Made by a program: the position numbers and the translations under genes
Assembly: GCF_001620265.1 (NCBI RefSeq)
Contig: NZ_CP012661.1
Coordinates: 1,860,001-1,924,000, forward strand
DNA length: 64,000 nucleotides
Direction of reading: 5' to 3'
DNA from: Frigidibacter mobilis
GTDB lineage: Bacteria > Pseudomonadota > Alphaproteobacteria > Rhodobacterales > Rhodobacteraceae
Notes under the pieces: model-generated
What the model was told of the DNA's origin: nothing
Databases searched by the model: none
Seen by the model: only the letters and a program-made list of their open reading frames with translations
Shown here: positions 10,474-19,414 of the stretch, piece after piece
Layout: every line of letters starts with the position of its first letter
Numbering within the stretch: position 1 is the stretch's first letter

Positions 10474-12645
10474 ATGGCGAGTTTTTCCGGCACTCCTGGC
10501 AACGATACCTGGACCGGCACCAGCACTGCCGACACCGTCAACGCCGGTGTGGGCAATGACACGATCAGCACCGGCGGCGGCAATGACACGGTGTTCGCCG
10601 GCCCCGAGGCGCCCGCCACGGCCACCCTGCTGGACCTGAACTGGACGCAGGCGGGCGGCGACGGCACCTCGCTGGCCGGCGGCTTCACCCAGGATACCGG
10701 CGGCATCGACGTGACCGTCCGCTACACCAATGACGGCCGCGGCACCGGCTTTGAGGTCGAGACCGGCGAGACCCAGTACAAGGCGGCTTCCGAAACCTTC
10801 TCGACCACCTCCTCGGCACGGATTGACGGGACCGGCAACGGCGACACCGCAACCGTGACGATGGACTTCGCCGCCTCGGCCGGCAGCCTCTATTCCGGCA
10901 GCGTCCAGAATGTGGCCTTCCGCATCAACGATATCGATTCCGGCGTGCGGGCCTGGCGCGACGTCGTCACGGTCAAAGCCTATGACGCGGCAGGCAATCC
11001 CGTGGCCGTCAGCTTCACGGCAGCCGGGAATGACAGCATCTCGGGCAGCACCATCACTGCCGGCGACACCAGCGATACGGCCGGCAGCGCGGCAGGCTCG
11101 GTGCTGGTCTCGGTGGCCGGGCCGGTCAGCCGGATCGAGATCGACTACAACAACAGCGGCAGCAACGGCCAGCTGATCTACCTCACCGATGTGCAGTTCC
11201 TCGCAGTTCCGGCCCCCGACGACGACAGTGTCTATGGCGGCGACGGCGATGACACGATCTATGGCGGCTACGGCAATGACCGGCTGTATGGCGAGGCTGG
11301 CAACGACAGGCTGATCGGCGGCGCGGGCGATGATATCCTAATCGGTGGCGCCGGCGACGACATCCTGGAGGGCGGGGCAGGCGCCGACGTGCTGGATGGC
11401 GGCTCGGGCATGGACTACGCCGATTACCGCGCCTCGGGCGCCGGCGTCACCATAAACCTCGCCACCGGCACCGCCTCGGGCGGCGATGCGACGGGCGACA
11501 CGCTGTCGGGCATCGACGGCATCTACGGCTCGGCCCATGACGACCATCTGACCGGCTTTGACGGGCAGGGCACCAGCGCGGACGATACCTATACCAACAT
11601 CTTCCACGGCGGCGCCGGCAATGACACGCTCGACGGCGCCGGGGGGGACGACATCCTCTATGGTGACGAGGGCGATGACCTGCTGATCGGCGGCAGCGGT
11701 AACGACCTGCTGGAGGGTGGCACCGGCAATGACACGCTGCAGGGGGGCAGCGGTAACGACATCCTGATCGGCGGTGCGGGCGCCGACACGATGGAGGGCG
11801 GCGACGATGCCGACATCTTCTACATCTCGGGCCCCGGCGCCGGCGCCGGCGACATCGTCCGCGGCGGCGCGGGCGGAAACGATCACGACACCCTCGACCT
11901 GACCGGATCGAAGCCCCCCGGCGGATCGAAGACCATCACCTATACCGGCATCGACAGCGACGGGAACGGCTTTGACGGCTATGTCAACTGGTTCGATGCA
12001 AACGGTGCCCCCGCCGGGACCCTGCGGTTCGAGAATATCGAGGTCATCGTGCCCTGCTTCACCCCCGGCACCCTGATCGACTCCCATCACGGGCCCGTCG
12101 CCGTGGAAACCATCCGCCCCGGCGATCTGGTGCTGACCCGCGACAATGGCTACCAGCCGGTGCACTGGACTGGCGCCCGCGCCCTGACCGCCGCCGAGCT
12201 GCAGGCAGACCGCACGCTGGCTCCGGTGCATATCGCCGCCGGTGCGCTTGGCCCCGGCCTGCCCGAACGCGCGCTGACCGTCTCGCCGCAGCACCGGATG
12301 CTGCTGACCGGGGTGCGGGCCGAACTCATGTTCGGCGAGACCGAAGTCCTGGTCGCCGCGCTGCATCTGGTCGGGCGTCCCGGCATCACCCGCGGCAAGC
12401 CGGCGCCGGTGAGCTATATCCACATCATGTGCGCGCAGCATGAGATCATCCTGGCCGAAGGCGCCTGGACCGAAAGCTTCCAGCCCGGCGCCCGCACCCT
12501 TGCCGGCATGGGCGAGCCGCAGCGGGAGGAGCTGTTCCGGCTGTTCCCCGAGCTTGCCGCGGGTGCAGATCAGGGCGGCCCCGGCTATCTCTCGGCCCGG
12601 CCCAGCCTGAAGGCGCATGAGGTGCGGGCGCTGCTGGCGGCCTAA
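10474..12645 (+). CDS. second RTX calcium-binding protein with C-terminal Hint domain
   Basis: A 723-residue paralogue of the preceding protein. It starts with three degenerate RTX-like repeats (residues about 6-43), then an approximately 190-residue beta-rich domain (50-240) not shared with the first protein, then RTX repeats (about 245-320 and 372-440) and a Hint_2 domain from Val526 (CFTPGTLIDS, Cys528, with SPQHRM). The last 190 residues align with the first protein almost without gaps (e.g. TWTESFQPG versus AWTESFQPG), so the C-termini are under common constraint while the N-terminal domains differ. There is no Sec signal, so type I export is expected. The AAGGCAGG ribosome-binding site is 9 bases upstream. 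The stop overlaps the convergent nucleotidyltransferase gene by 4 bases. Confidence 0.88.
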   Translation: MASFSGTPGNDTWTGTSTADTVNAGVGNDTISTGGGNDTVFAGPEAPATATLLDLNWTQAGGDGTSLAGGFTQDTGGIDVTVRYTNDGRGTGFEVETGETQYKAASETFSTTSSARIDGTGNGDTATVTMDFAASAGSLYSGSVQNVAFRINDIDSGVRAWRDVVTVKAYDAAGNPVAVSFTAAGNDSISGSTITAGDTSDTAGSAAGSVLVSVAGPVSRIEIDYNNSGSNGQLIYLTDVQFLAVPAPDDDSVYGGDGDDTIYGGYGNDRLYGEAGNDRLIGGAGDDILIGGAGDDILEGGAGADVLDGGSGMDYADYRASGAGVTINLATGTASGGDATGDTLSGIDGIYGSAHDDHLTGFDGQGTSADDTYTNIFHGGAGNDTLDGAGGDDILYGDEGDDLLIGGSGNDLLEGGTGNDTLQGGSGNDILIGGAGADTMEGGDDADIFYISGPGAGAGDIVRGGAGGNDHDTLDLTGSKPPGGSKTITYTGIDSDGNGFDGYVNWFDANGAPAGTLRFENIEVIVPCFTPGTLIDSHHGPVAVETIRPGDLVLTRDNGYQPVHWTGARALTAAELQADRTLAPVHIAAGALGPGLPERALTVSPQHRMLLTGVRAELMFGETEVLVAALHLVGRPGITRGKPAPVSYIHIMCAQHEIILAEGAWTESFQPGARTLAGMGEPQREELFRLFPELAAGADQGGPGYLSARPSLKAHEVRALLAA

Positions 12646-13229
12646 AGTCCAGTCTTCGCCCGCCAGGCCGCCCAGTCCTCGGGCGTGTCGAGGTCGGTCA
12701 GCGCGCGCCGGCCGGGCAGCGGCACCAGCACCGCCCCCTCGCCGCGCAGCAGATCCCGGGCGCCCCCGTCGCCTTGCAACTCCGCGAGCCCCGCCAGCAT
12801 CCGTGCCGGAACCAGCACCGGATGCCCCGGCGTACCTTCCACCCCCGCCGCCCGGATCACCGCGCCCGGCGCGGCCCGATGCGCCGCGATCACCGCCGCC
12901 AGGTCCTCGGCGCCGATCTCGGGCATGTCCGCCAGCATCACCAGCAGCGCCGCCCCCTGTGCCGCTGCCGCCCCGGCGCGCAGCGAGGCCGCCAGCCCCT
13001 CCGCCGCTTCCGGCACCGGCACGATGTCCACCGCCAGTCCCGCCAATGCCTGCGCGCGCAACAGCTGATCCGGCGCCAGCGTCACCAGCACCCGCAGTCC
13101 CTGCGCCACCGCCGCCAGCGCCTGCCGCCGCAGCAGCGGCATCCCCGCCACCGGCTCCAGCAGCTTGTCGCCGCCCCGCATCCGCCGCGAGCTGCCCGCC
13201 GCGCAAATAAGGATCACCAAACCAGCCAA
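12642..13229 (-). CDS. MobA/MocA-like nucleotidyltransferase
   Basis: A roughly 195-residue NTP-transferase of the MobA-like family (MocA type), which in characterised members attaches CMP or GMP to molybdopterin for molybdoenzymes. The N-terminus has the nucleotide-binding signature CAAGSSRRM with a following DK, and a DMPEI segment equivalent to the metal-binding Asp region. Start choice: TTG at 13229 has GGGAAG upstream and gives MLAGLVILICAAG; GTG at 13217 is an alternative. An ATG at 13364 would add 45 residues encoded mainly by an intergenic repeat and is rejected. No molybdoenzyme gene is in the window. It lies downstream of, and in the same direction as, the dimethylglycine dehydrogenase-like gene. 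Confidence 0.78.
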   Translation of the reverse strand: MAGLVILICAAGSSRRMRGGDKLLEPVAGMPLLRRQALAAVAQGLRVLVTLAPDQLLRAQALAGLAVDIVPVPEAAEGLAASLRAGAAAAQGAALLVMLADMPEIGAEDLAAVIAAHRAAPGAVIRAAGVEGTPGHPVLVPARMLAGLAELQGDGGARDLLRGEGAVLVPLPGRRALTDLDTPEDWAAWRAKTGL

Positions 13230-13240
13230 GCGTATCTTCC

Positions 13241-13320
13241 CAATTCTTGCTGGCCCAAATATCCCGGGGGTCCGGGGGCTGGCCCCCGACTCTGGCAACG
13301 TCCGGGGGCTGGCCCCCGGC
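13241..13320 (-). repeat. dispersed palindromic element, copy 1
   Basis: On the minus strand it reads a CGGGGGCCAGCCCCCG hairpin, then CCCCCGGGATATTTGGG and CCAGCAAGAATTG, matching the shared layout of the other five copies. An 18-base piece starting TCCGGGGGCT is repeated directly at 13271 and 13301. Confidence 0.75.
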
Positions 13321-13335
13321 TGCCGGCCAGGGGCA

Positions 13336-15756
13336 CTACCCCCGCATCCGCGCCCCGTCCGCATCCCACAGCGGCGCCGTCACCAGCCGGGCCGGGCGTC
13401 GCTCGCCCAGGATCTCGATCTCCACCGCCAGCCCGTCCTGCGCCAGCTCCGCCGGAACAAAGCCAAGCGCCACCGACAGACCCGACCCATGCGCATAGCC
13501 GCCCGAGGTGCAGAAGCCGCGCACCTCGCCCTTCACCCAGATCGGCTCATAGGCCACCACATCGGCATCCACCGCCTCGACCACGAAGGCGCAGAGCTTG
13601 CGCGCGGGCCCCGCCTGCCGTTCGGCCAGCGCCGGGCCCTTGCCGATGAACGCCTTGTCCCAGCGGATGAAGCGGGAGATGCCGGTCTCGCCGGGCAGGT
13701 AATCGGGGCTGAACTCGCGGCCCCAGCTGCCAAAGAACTTGTCGAGCCGCAGCGACATCATCGCCCGCATCCCGAAGGGGCGCAGACCCAGATCCTGCCC
13801 GGCCTCCCAGAGCGTCGTCCACAGCTGCCGCTGCACCATCGCGTCGCAATAGATCTCATAGCCCAGATCGCCGGTATAGCTGACCCGCTGCACCAGGCAA
13901 TCGGCCATGCCGACCACCATCCGCCTTGCCTCCATGAAGCGGAAGGCGGTGGCGGACACATCGGCGCGGGTGACGCGGGCCAGCAGCTCGCGCGCCTTCG
14001 GCCCGGCGATCTGGAAGCCGGTCAGGCGGTCCGACACGTTTTCCACCGTGACCCCGGCATCGAGATTGGCCTCGAACCAGCGGCGGTGCTGGTCCTGCGC
14101 GCCATAGCTGCCTGTGATCTGGAACTCGGTTTCCGAAAGGCAGGTCACGGTGAAATCGCCGATGATCTTGCCCTGGGGCGACAGCATCGGCGTCAGGCTC
14201 AGCTTGCCGGGCGCCGGGATCCGGCCCGCCATGATCCGGTCCAGCCAGGCCCGCGCGCCCGCGCCCTTCACCCGGAACTTGCCGAAGTTCTGGATCTCGT
14301 TGATGCCGACCGCGCCGCGCACCGCCGCGCATTCCTGCGCCACCGCCTCCCAGGCGTTGGAGCGCTTGAACGACGGGGTCTCATAGAGCGGCTCGCCGGG
14401 CAGGGCGTGGTAATTCACCACCTCCAGACCGTATTGCTGGCCGAAGACCGCGCGCATGCCCTTGAAGATGTCATACATCGGCGTGGTGCGGAACGGGCGG
14501 GCGGCGGGCTTTTCCTCGTTCGGATAGGCGACGGAAAACCGGGTCTGATAGTTCTCGATCACCTTCGGCACGGTATAGCCCGGCGTGGTCCAGCCGCCGA
14601 AGCGCGCCACGTCGAAGCCGCGCGGGTCGCGTTCCACCTCGCCCTCGATCATCCATTGCGCCAGCGCGAGGCCCATGCCGCCGCCCTGGCTGAAGCCTGC
14701 CATCACCGCGCAGGCCGACCAGTAGTTGCGCAGCCCCGGCACCGGGCCGATCAGCGGGTTGCCGTCGGGGGCAAAGGTGAAGGGGCCGTGGATCACCCGC
14801 TTCACCCCCGCCCGCTCCAGCACCGGGAAGCGGCGATAGGCGAAGGCCACGGAATCCTCGATCTTGTCGAAGGCCTCGTTCAGCAGCTCGTGGCCAAAGC
14901 CCCAGGGGGTGCCATCGACCGACCAGGCCTCGCAGGGCTTTTCATAGAAGCCGATGCACAGGCCACGGCCTTCCTGGCGCAGATAGCTCTCGCCGCCCGG
15001 GTCCATCACATGCGGGAACTCGCGGCCCCCGGCCAGGATGGACATGATCTCGGGAATGTCGTCGGTGACAAGGTACTGATGCGCCATCGGCAGCAGCGGC
15101 AGATAGACCCCGGCCATCGCCGCCACCTCGCGCGCCCAGAGGCCCGCGGCATTCACCAGATGCTCGGCGATGATGGTGCCCTTCTCGGTCACCACCTCCC
15201 AGCTGCCATCGGGGCGGGGGTTGGTCTCCAGCACCCGGTTGTGCAGCACGATCTCTGCTCCGCCCATCCGCGCCGCCCGCGCATAGGCATGGGTGGTGCC
15301 CGAAGGGTCGAGGTGCCCGTCAAGCGGATCATAAAGCGCGCCGAGGATGCCATCGGTGTTGACCAGCCCGTCGGTGAACTTTGCCACCTCCGCCGGGGTC
15401 AGGATTTCGGTGTCGAGCCCCATGTAGCGATGCTTGGCGCGCTCCGCCTTCAGCATGTCGAACCGCTCGGGCGTGTCGGCGAGGGTGATGCCGCCCACAT
15501 GGTGCAGCCCGCAGGACATGCCGGTGATCGCCTCCAGCTCTTTGTACAGCCGGATCGTGTAGCCCTGCAGTGCCGCCATGTTGGTATCGCCGTTCAGCGT
15601 ATGGAACCCCCCCGCCGCATGCCAGGTGGAGCCCGAGGTCAGGTCCGACCGCTCGACCAGCATCACGTCCGACCAGCCCAGCTTGGTCAGGTGATAAAGG
15701 ACCGAACAGCCGACGACACCGCCGCCGATCACCAGAACTCGGGTATGGGTCTTCAT
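13336..15756 (-). CDS. FAD-dependent oxidoreductase/aminomethyltransferase fusion, dimethylglycine dehydrogenase-like
   Basis: An 806-residue two-part enzyme. Residues 1-390 are a DAO-type FAD domain with the dinucleotide motif VIGGGVVGCS near residue 9 and the STWHAAG segment seen in covalent-flavin dimethylglycine/sarcosine dehydrogenases. Residues about 430-700 are a GcvT (folate-binding aminomethyltransferase) domain and the last 90 residues are its C-terminal barrel. Such enzymes oxidatively demethylate dimethylglycine, sarcosine or related N-methyl compounds and pass the one-carbon unit to tetrahydrofolate. It lies downstream of the LIV-type transporter genes on the same strand, 230 bases away, suggesting that the substrate is imported. 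The exact substrate cannot be fixed from sequence. Confidence 0.85.
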   Translation of the reverse strand: MKTHTRVLVIGGGVVGCSVLYHLTKLGWSDVMLVERSDLTSGSTWHAAGGFHTLNGDTNMAALQGYTIRLYKELEAITGMSCGLHHVGGITLADTPERFDMLKAERAKHRYMGLDTEILTPAEVAKFTDGLVNTDGILGALYDPLDGHLDPSGTTHAYARAARMGGAEIVLHNRVLETNPRPDGSWEVVTEKGTIIAEHLVNAAGLWAREVAAMAGVYLPLLPMAHQYLVTDDIPEIMSILAGGREFPHVMDPGGESYLRQEGRGLCIGFYEKPCEAWSVDGTPWGFGHELLNEAFDKIEDSVAFAYRRFPVLERAGVKRVIHGPFTFAPDGNPLIGPVPGLRNYWSACAVMAGFSQGGGMGLALAQWMIEGEVERDPRGFDVARFGGWTTPGYTVPKVIENYQTRFSVAYPNEEKPAARPFRTTPMYDIFKGMRAVFGQQYGLEVVNYHALPGEPLYETPSFKRSNAWEAVAQECAAVRGAVGINEIQNFGKFRVKGAGARAWLDRIMAGRIPAPGKLSLTPMLSPQGKIIGDFTVTCLSETEFQITGSYGAQDQHRRWFEANLDAGVTVENVSDRLTGFQIAGPKARELLARVTRADVSATAFRFMEARRMVVGMADCLVQRVSYTGDLGYEIYCDAMVQRQLWTTLWEAGQDLGLRPFGMRAMMSLRLDKFFGSWGREFSPDYLPGETGISRFIRWDKAFIGKGPALAERQAGPARKLCAFVVEAVDADVVAYEPIWVKGEVRGFCTSGGYAHGSGLSVALGFVPAELAQDGLAVEIEILGERRPARLVTAPLWDADGARMRG

Positions 15757-15907
15757 GGCTGTCTCCGAATGAATTGCCGTGCCGCTGCCTTGCCCAAGTC
15801 ACCCCGAGCCCGGGCCGCGGGCATGGCGGATTGCGACATGGGATGTCGGAGACGGGGCAGGGGCGCGGGAAAAGCCAAAAGGGGCGTTGCCCGCAGGCAT
15901 GAAAAAA

Positions 15908-15970
15908 GGCGGGGGGCGTTGCCCCCCGCCTGCTTCGCAGCCTCCCCCCAGGATATTTTCGCCAGCAAGA
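15908..15970 (+). repeat. dispersed palindromic element, copy 2
   Basis: A perfect 10-base stem GGCGGGGGGC/GCCCCCCGCC with a 3-base loop, then CCCCCCAGGATATTTTCGCC and AGCAAGAAG. It lies between livM and the dehydrogenase gene. Confidence 0.75.
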
Positions 15971-15986
15971 AGCCGGAAAGGGGGCC

Positions 15987-17312
15987 TTACTTCTCGGGGA
16001 TCAGGCCGCGCGGGCTGAAGCGCAGCACCACCAGCAGGATCACCCCCATCGTCAGCAACCGCATATGCGCGGCAGAGTTCAGCAGATGCGACTTCACCGC
16101 CGAGCCGTCGGCCATGCCCGAGGTGACGAAACCCATCAGCGAATGACCCCAGGGTTCGACCTTGATCCACAGGTACCAGACCAGCATCCCGCCCAGGACC
16201 GCGCCCCAGTTGTTGCCCGACCCGCCCAGGATCACCATCACCCAGATCAGGAAGGTGAAGCGCAGCGGCGTGTAGCTGCCCGGTGTCATCTGGCCATCGA
16301 GCGTTATCATCATCGCCCCGGCCAGCCCAAGCACCGCGCCGCCAAGCACGAAGATCTGCAGGTGCCGGCGGGTGACATGCTTGCCCATCGCCGCCGCCGC
16401 CACCTCATTGTCGCGGATCGCGCGCATCATCCGGCCCCAGGGCGAGTTCAGCGCCCGTTCCATCAGCCAGATCAGCGCCAGCAGCACCACCAGGAACAGC
16501 CCGGCATAGAGCAGCTTGACCCAGACGGTCGAGGCGGTGACCGGGTCGATACCAAGCCCGGCGGCGCGGGCCAGGAAATCGGGGTTCGATTGCAGCGCCA
16601 CCTCATAGGGCACCGGGCGCGGGATGCCGACGACGTTCTTCACGCCGCGGGCCAGCCAGTCCTCGTTCTTCAGCACCGAGACGATGATCTCGCCGATCCC
16701 CAGCGTCGCAATCGCCAGATAGTCGGAGCGCAGGCCAAGCGCGGTCTTGGCGATGATCCAGGCCGCGCCCGCCGCCAGCAAACCGCCGACCGGCCAGGAG
16801 ATCAGCACCGGCAGGCCGAGCCCGCCCAGATAGCCGGCGCCGGCGGGGTTCACTGCCTCGATCGCCGCCACTGCCGGGTCGAACAGCGCGCGGTAGAGGA
16901 AGAAGCCGCCGATCAGCACCGCCAGCATCGCCAGCACCCGGATGCGCCCGGTCAGCCGCCGGTACAGCACCACCGCCAGCGCCACCACGCCCACCGCGAC
17001 CGCCAGCGCCGCCGCCATCCGCGGTGCACCCGCGGCCCAGGCCTCGGTCACCGGCGGCATCGAGATCAGCACCGGCGCAAGCCCGCCCATCGCCACGAAG
17101 CCGACGACCCCGGTATTGAACAGGCCCGCATAGCCCCATTGCATATTGACCCCGAGCGCCATCACCGCCGAGATCAGCCCCATGTTGACGATGCCAAGCG
17201 CGGTGTTCCACCCGCCTGTCAGCCCCTCCAGCAGCACCAGCCCCGCCATCCCTGCGAACAGCAGCGCCGTGCGCGCCGTGGAGTTTCCGCCCGTTGCAAC
17301 GCGCCCGCTCAT
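15987..17312 (-). CDS. livM: branched-chain amino acid-type ABC transporter permease (LivM type)
   Basis: A 441-residue polytopic inner-membrane permease of the LivM/BPD_transp_2 family. It shows the conserved LRSDYLAIATLGIGEI motif mid-protein and the WGRMMRAIRDNEVAA loop that contacts the ATPases. It is longer than a minimal LivM because of extra hydrophobic segments between residues about 80 and 160. Start overlaps the livH stop by 4 bases, so translation is coupled. It works with LivH, LivG, LivF and the periplasmic binding protein encoded upstream. The true substrate may not be a branched-chain amino acid, since this family also moves urea, amides and other small organics. Confidence 0.88.
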   Translation of the reverse strand: MSGRVATGGNSTARTALLFAGMAGLVLLEGLTGGWNTALGIVNMGLISAVMALGVNMQWGYAGLFNTGVVGFVAMGGLAPVLISMPPVTEAWAAGAPRMAAALAVAVGVVALAVVLYRRLTGRIRVLAMLAVLIGGFFLYRALFDPAVAAIEAVNPAGAGYLGGLGLPVLISWPVGGLLAAGAAWIIAKTALGLRSDYLAIATLGIGEIIVSVLKNEDWLARGVKNVVGIPRPVPYEVALQSNPDFLARAAGLGIDPVTASTVWVKLLYAGLFLVVLLALIWLMERALNSPWGRMMRAIRDNEVAAAAMGKHVTRRHLQIFVLGGAVLGLAGAMMITLDGQMTPGSYTPLRFTFLIWVMVILGGSGNNWGAVLGGMLVWYLWIKVEPWGHSLMGFVTSGMADGSAVKSHLLNSAAHMRLLTMGVILLVVLRFSPRGLIPEK

Positions 17313-18319
17313 ACCGATTTCCCCTTGAAGAGCCCGGTGGGCTTGAACAGCAGAACCGCGATCAGGATCACGAAGCTGACCGCGAACTTGTATTCGGTGG
17401 ACAGAAGCTGCAGCAGCCCGTCGGGCTCAAACCCCGCGGGCATGGCGTAGACGGCCACCTTCTTCCAGGCATAGGTCACGCCCACTTCGGAAAACGCGAT
17501 CAGGAAGCCCCCGGCAATGGCGCCGACCGGGTTGCCAAGCCCGCCGACGATGGCGGCGGCAAAGATCGGCAGCAGCAATTGGAAGTAGTTGAAAACCTTG
17601 AACGTCTTGTCGAGACCATAGAGCGTGCCGGCAATCGTCGCCAGGGCCGTGGCGATCAGCCAAGCATAGACCACCACCCGTTCGGGGTTGATCCCCGACA
17701 AGAGCGCCAGATCCTCGTTGTCGGAAAACGCCCGCATCGACTTGCCGGTGCGGGTGCGGTTCAGGAACCAGAACAGCAGCGCCACCACCAGCACCGCCGT
17801 CACCAGGGTGATGACCTGGGTCGAGCGCAGCGCCAGCCCCTCGGCCAGCCCCGTCGCCTCCTTGAAGTCCCGCGCGTTGATGAGGAAGCGGGTGCCGTCA
17901 TCGAAGTTGATCTCGTCCACCCCGATCAGGAAGCGGGTCAGCCCGTTCATGATGAACATCACGCCCATCGACACGATCACCAGGATCACCGGCGCCGCCT
18001 TCTGCTTGCGGTAGAAGCGATAGACGGCACGGTCGGTCCCCAGCACCAGCAGCGAGGTCAGCGCGATGCCCACGGGCAGTGCCAGCAGGGCGGTCGGCAG
18101 CGGGCCAAGCCCGATCCCCATCGCCTGAAACCCCCAGGTGACCAGGATCACCGTCGCGGTGCCGAAGGCCATCGTGTCGCCGTGGGCAAAGTTGGAAAAG
18201 CGCAGGATGCCATAGATGATCGTCACCCCAAGCGCCCCGAGCGCCAGCTGCGCGCCATAGGCGGTGGCGGGGATCAGCACGAAATTGGCCAGCGCGACGA
18301 TTGCGTTCAGAAGATCCAT
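17309..18319 (-). CDS. livH: branched-chain amino acid-type ABC transporter permease (LivH type)
   Basis: A 336-residue permease of the LivH family, with about eight membrane segments and the conserved GRSMRAF-like loop (TGKSMRAFSDNEDLALL) and the GLGNPVGAIAGG segment. It is the second of the two membrane subunits. Its start codon overlaps the stop of the preceding small secreted-protein gene by one base (TGATG), and its end overlaps livM by 4 bases, so the genes form one translationally coupled unit. Confidence 0.9.
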   Translation of the reverse strand: MDLLNAIVALANFVLIPATAYGAQLALGALGVTIIYGILRFSNFAHGDTMAFGTATVILVTWGFQAMGIGLGPLPTALLALPVGIALTSLLVLGTDRAVYRFYRKQKAAPVILVIVSMGVMFIMNGLTRFLIGVDEINFDDGTRFLINARDFKEATGLAEGLALRSTQVITLVTAVLVVALLFWFLNRTRTGKSMRAFSDNEDLALLSGINPERVVVYAWLIATALATIAGTLYGLDKTFKVFNYFQLLLPIFAAAIVGGLGNPVGAIAGGFLIAFSEVGVTYAWKKVAVYAMPAGFEPDGLLQLLSTEYKFAVSFVILIAVLLFKPTGLFKGKSV

Positions 18320-18702
18320 CAGTGCGCCTCCTCGCAGACGCCAAGGTAGGACCGCGCCTCGGCCTCGCCCTCATAGGCGGAATGCACCGCCATCGCGGCA
18401 TTGCCCCCGGCAAAGCGGGTGATGTAGGTCGCGGTCTGGTAATAGGGCGGTGAGATGAAGGCGACGGCCCCGGTCTCGTCCTCTCGGATCATCGCCATGT
18501 CGAAGGTTTCCAGCTCGTCCTGATAGGTCGCGCTGTCCTCGCCGATCTCCAGCGTCAGCAGCCGCTCCGCCGCGCCGCAGACCTCTTCGGGCCCGTTGCA
18601 CTGGTTTCCGAACTCGCATTGCCACACGACGATGTCCTGCGCGGCGGCAGGCAGGCAGGGCAGGGTTGCGGCCAGCGCCAGAATGGTTGCACTCGGTCTC
18701 AT
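18319..18702 (-). CDS. small secreted Cys-containing protein inserted between livF and livH
   Basis: A 127-residue protein with a Sec signal peptide (MRPSATILALAATLPCLPAA, cleaved near AAA-QD). The mature part of about 105 residues begins DIVVWQCEFGNQCNG and contains four Cys (about positions 29, 35, 42 and 123) that could form two disulfides, plus an FISPPYYQTATYITRF stretch. I do not recognise the family. It is separated from livF by one base and overlaps livH by one, so it is co-translated with the transporter and probably acts with it in the periplasm. An earlier in-frame start at 18795 would run antisense-like through livF and would bury the signal peptide. Confidence 0.72.
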   Translation of the reverse strand: MRPSATILALAATLPCLPAAAQDIVVWQCEFGNQCNGPEEVCGAAERLLTLEIGEDSATYQDELETFDMAMIREDETGAVAFISPPYYQTATYITRFAGGNAAMAVHSAYEGEAEARSYLGVCEEAH

Positions 18703-18703
18703 C

Positions 18704-19414
18704 TCAACCCCCCAGGAAGGTGCGGCGCACCTCGGGATCGGCCAGCAGAGCCGCTCCGGTGTCGGTGTAACGGTTGGCGCCCTGCACGAGCACATAGCCG
18801 TGGTCGGCGATCTCCAGTGCCTGGCGGGCGTTCTGTTCGACCATCAGGATGGAAATGCCGCTGCGGGCCACCTCGATGATGCGGTCGAAAAGCTCGTCCA
18901 TCACGATGGGCGAGACGCCGGCGGTGGGTTCGTCCAGCATCAGCAGCCGCGGCTGCGTCATCAGCGCGCGCCCCACGGCAACCTGCTGGCGCTGGCCGCC
19001 CGAGAGTTCCCCGGCGGCCTGGCGGCGCTTGTCCTTCAGGACCGGGAACAGCGCATAGACCTGCTCCATCGTGCCGCGGATATCGTCGCGGCGCAGGAAG
19101 GCGCCCATTTCCAGGTTTTCCTCGACCGTCATGGTCGGGAAGACGTTGCTGGTCTGCGGCACGAAGGCCATGCCCTCGGCCACCCGTGCCTGCGGCGATA
19201 GCGCGGTGATGTCCTTGCCGCCAAGGCGCACATGGCCCTCGCGCAGCTTCAGCATCCCGAAGACGGCCTTCATCGCTGTCGACTTGCCGGCGCCGTTCGG
19301 CCCAACGATCACCGCAATCTCGCCCGGCTCCACGCTCAGGGTGCAGTTATGCAGGATGTCGGCGGCGCCATAGCCCCCGGTCATGCCCTCGGCGATCAGG
19401 AAGGGGTCGCTCAT
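18704..19414 (-). CDS. livF: ABC transporter ATP-binding protein (LivF type)
   Basis: A 236-residue ATPase subunit. Walker A GPNGAGKST is at residues 38-46, the signature LSGGQRQQVAVGRAL and Walker B LLMLDEP follow in order, and the protein ends with the EVRRTFLGG-type tail characteristic of LivF. It pairs with LivG on the cytoplasmic face of the LivH/LivM channel. The start overlaps livG by 4 bases. Confidence 0.93.
   Translation of the reverse strand: MSDPFLIAEGMTGGYGAADILHNCTLSVEPGEIAVIVGPNGAGKSTAMKAVFGMLKLREGHVRLGGKDITALSPQARVAEGMAFVPQTSNVFPTMTVEENLEMGAFLRRDDIRGTMEQVYALFPVLKDKRRQAAGELSGGQRQQVAVGRALMTQPRLLMLDEPTAGVSPIVMDELFDRIIEVARSGISILMVEQNARQALEIADHGYVLVQGANRYTDTGAALLADPEVRRTFLGG

Noticed and set aside
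13165..16146. 993-codon open frame antisense to the dimethylglycine dehydrogenase-like gene
   Set aside because: Shadow of a strongly GC-biased gene; composition is His/Arg/Gly-rich and featureless.
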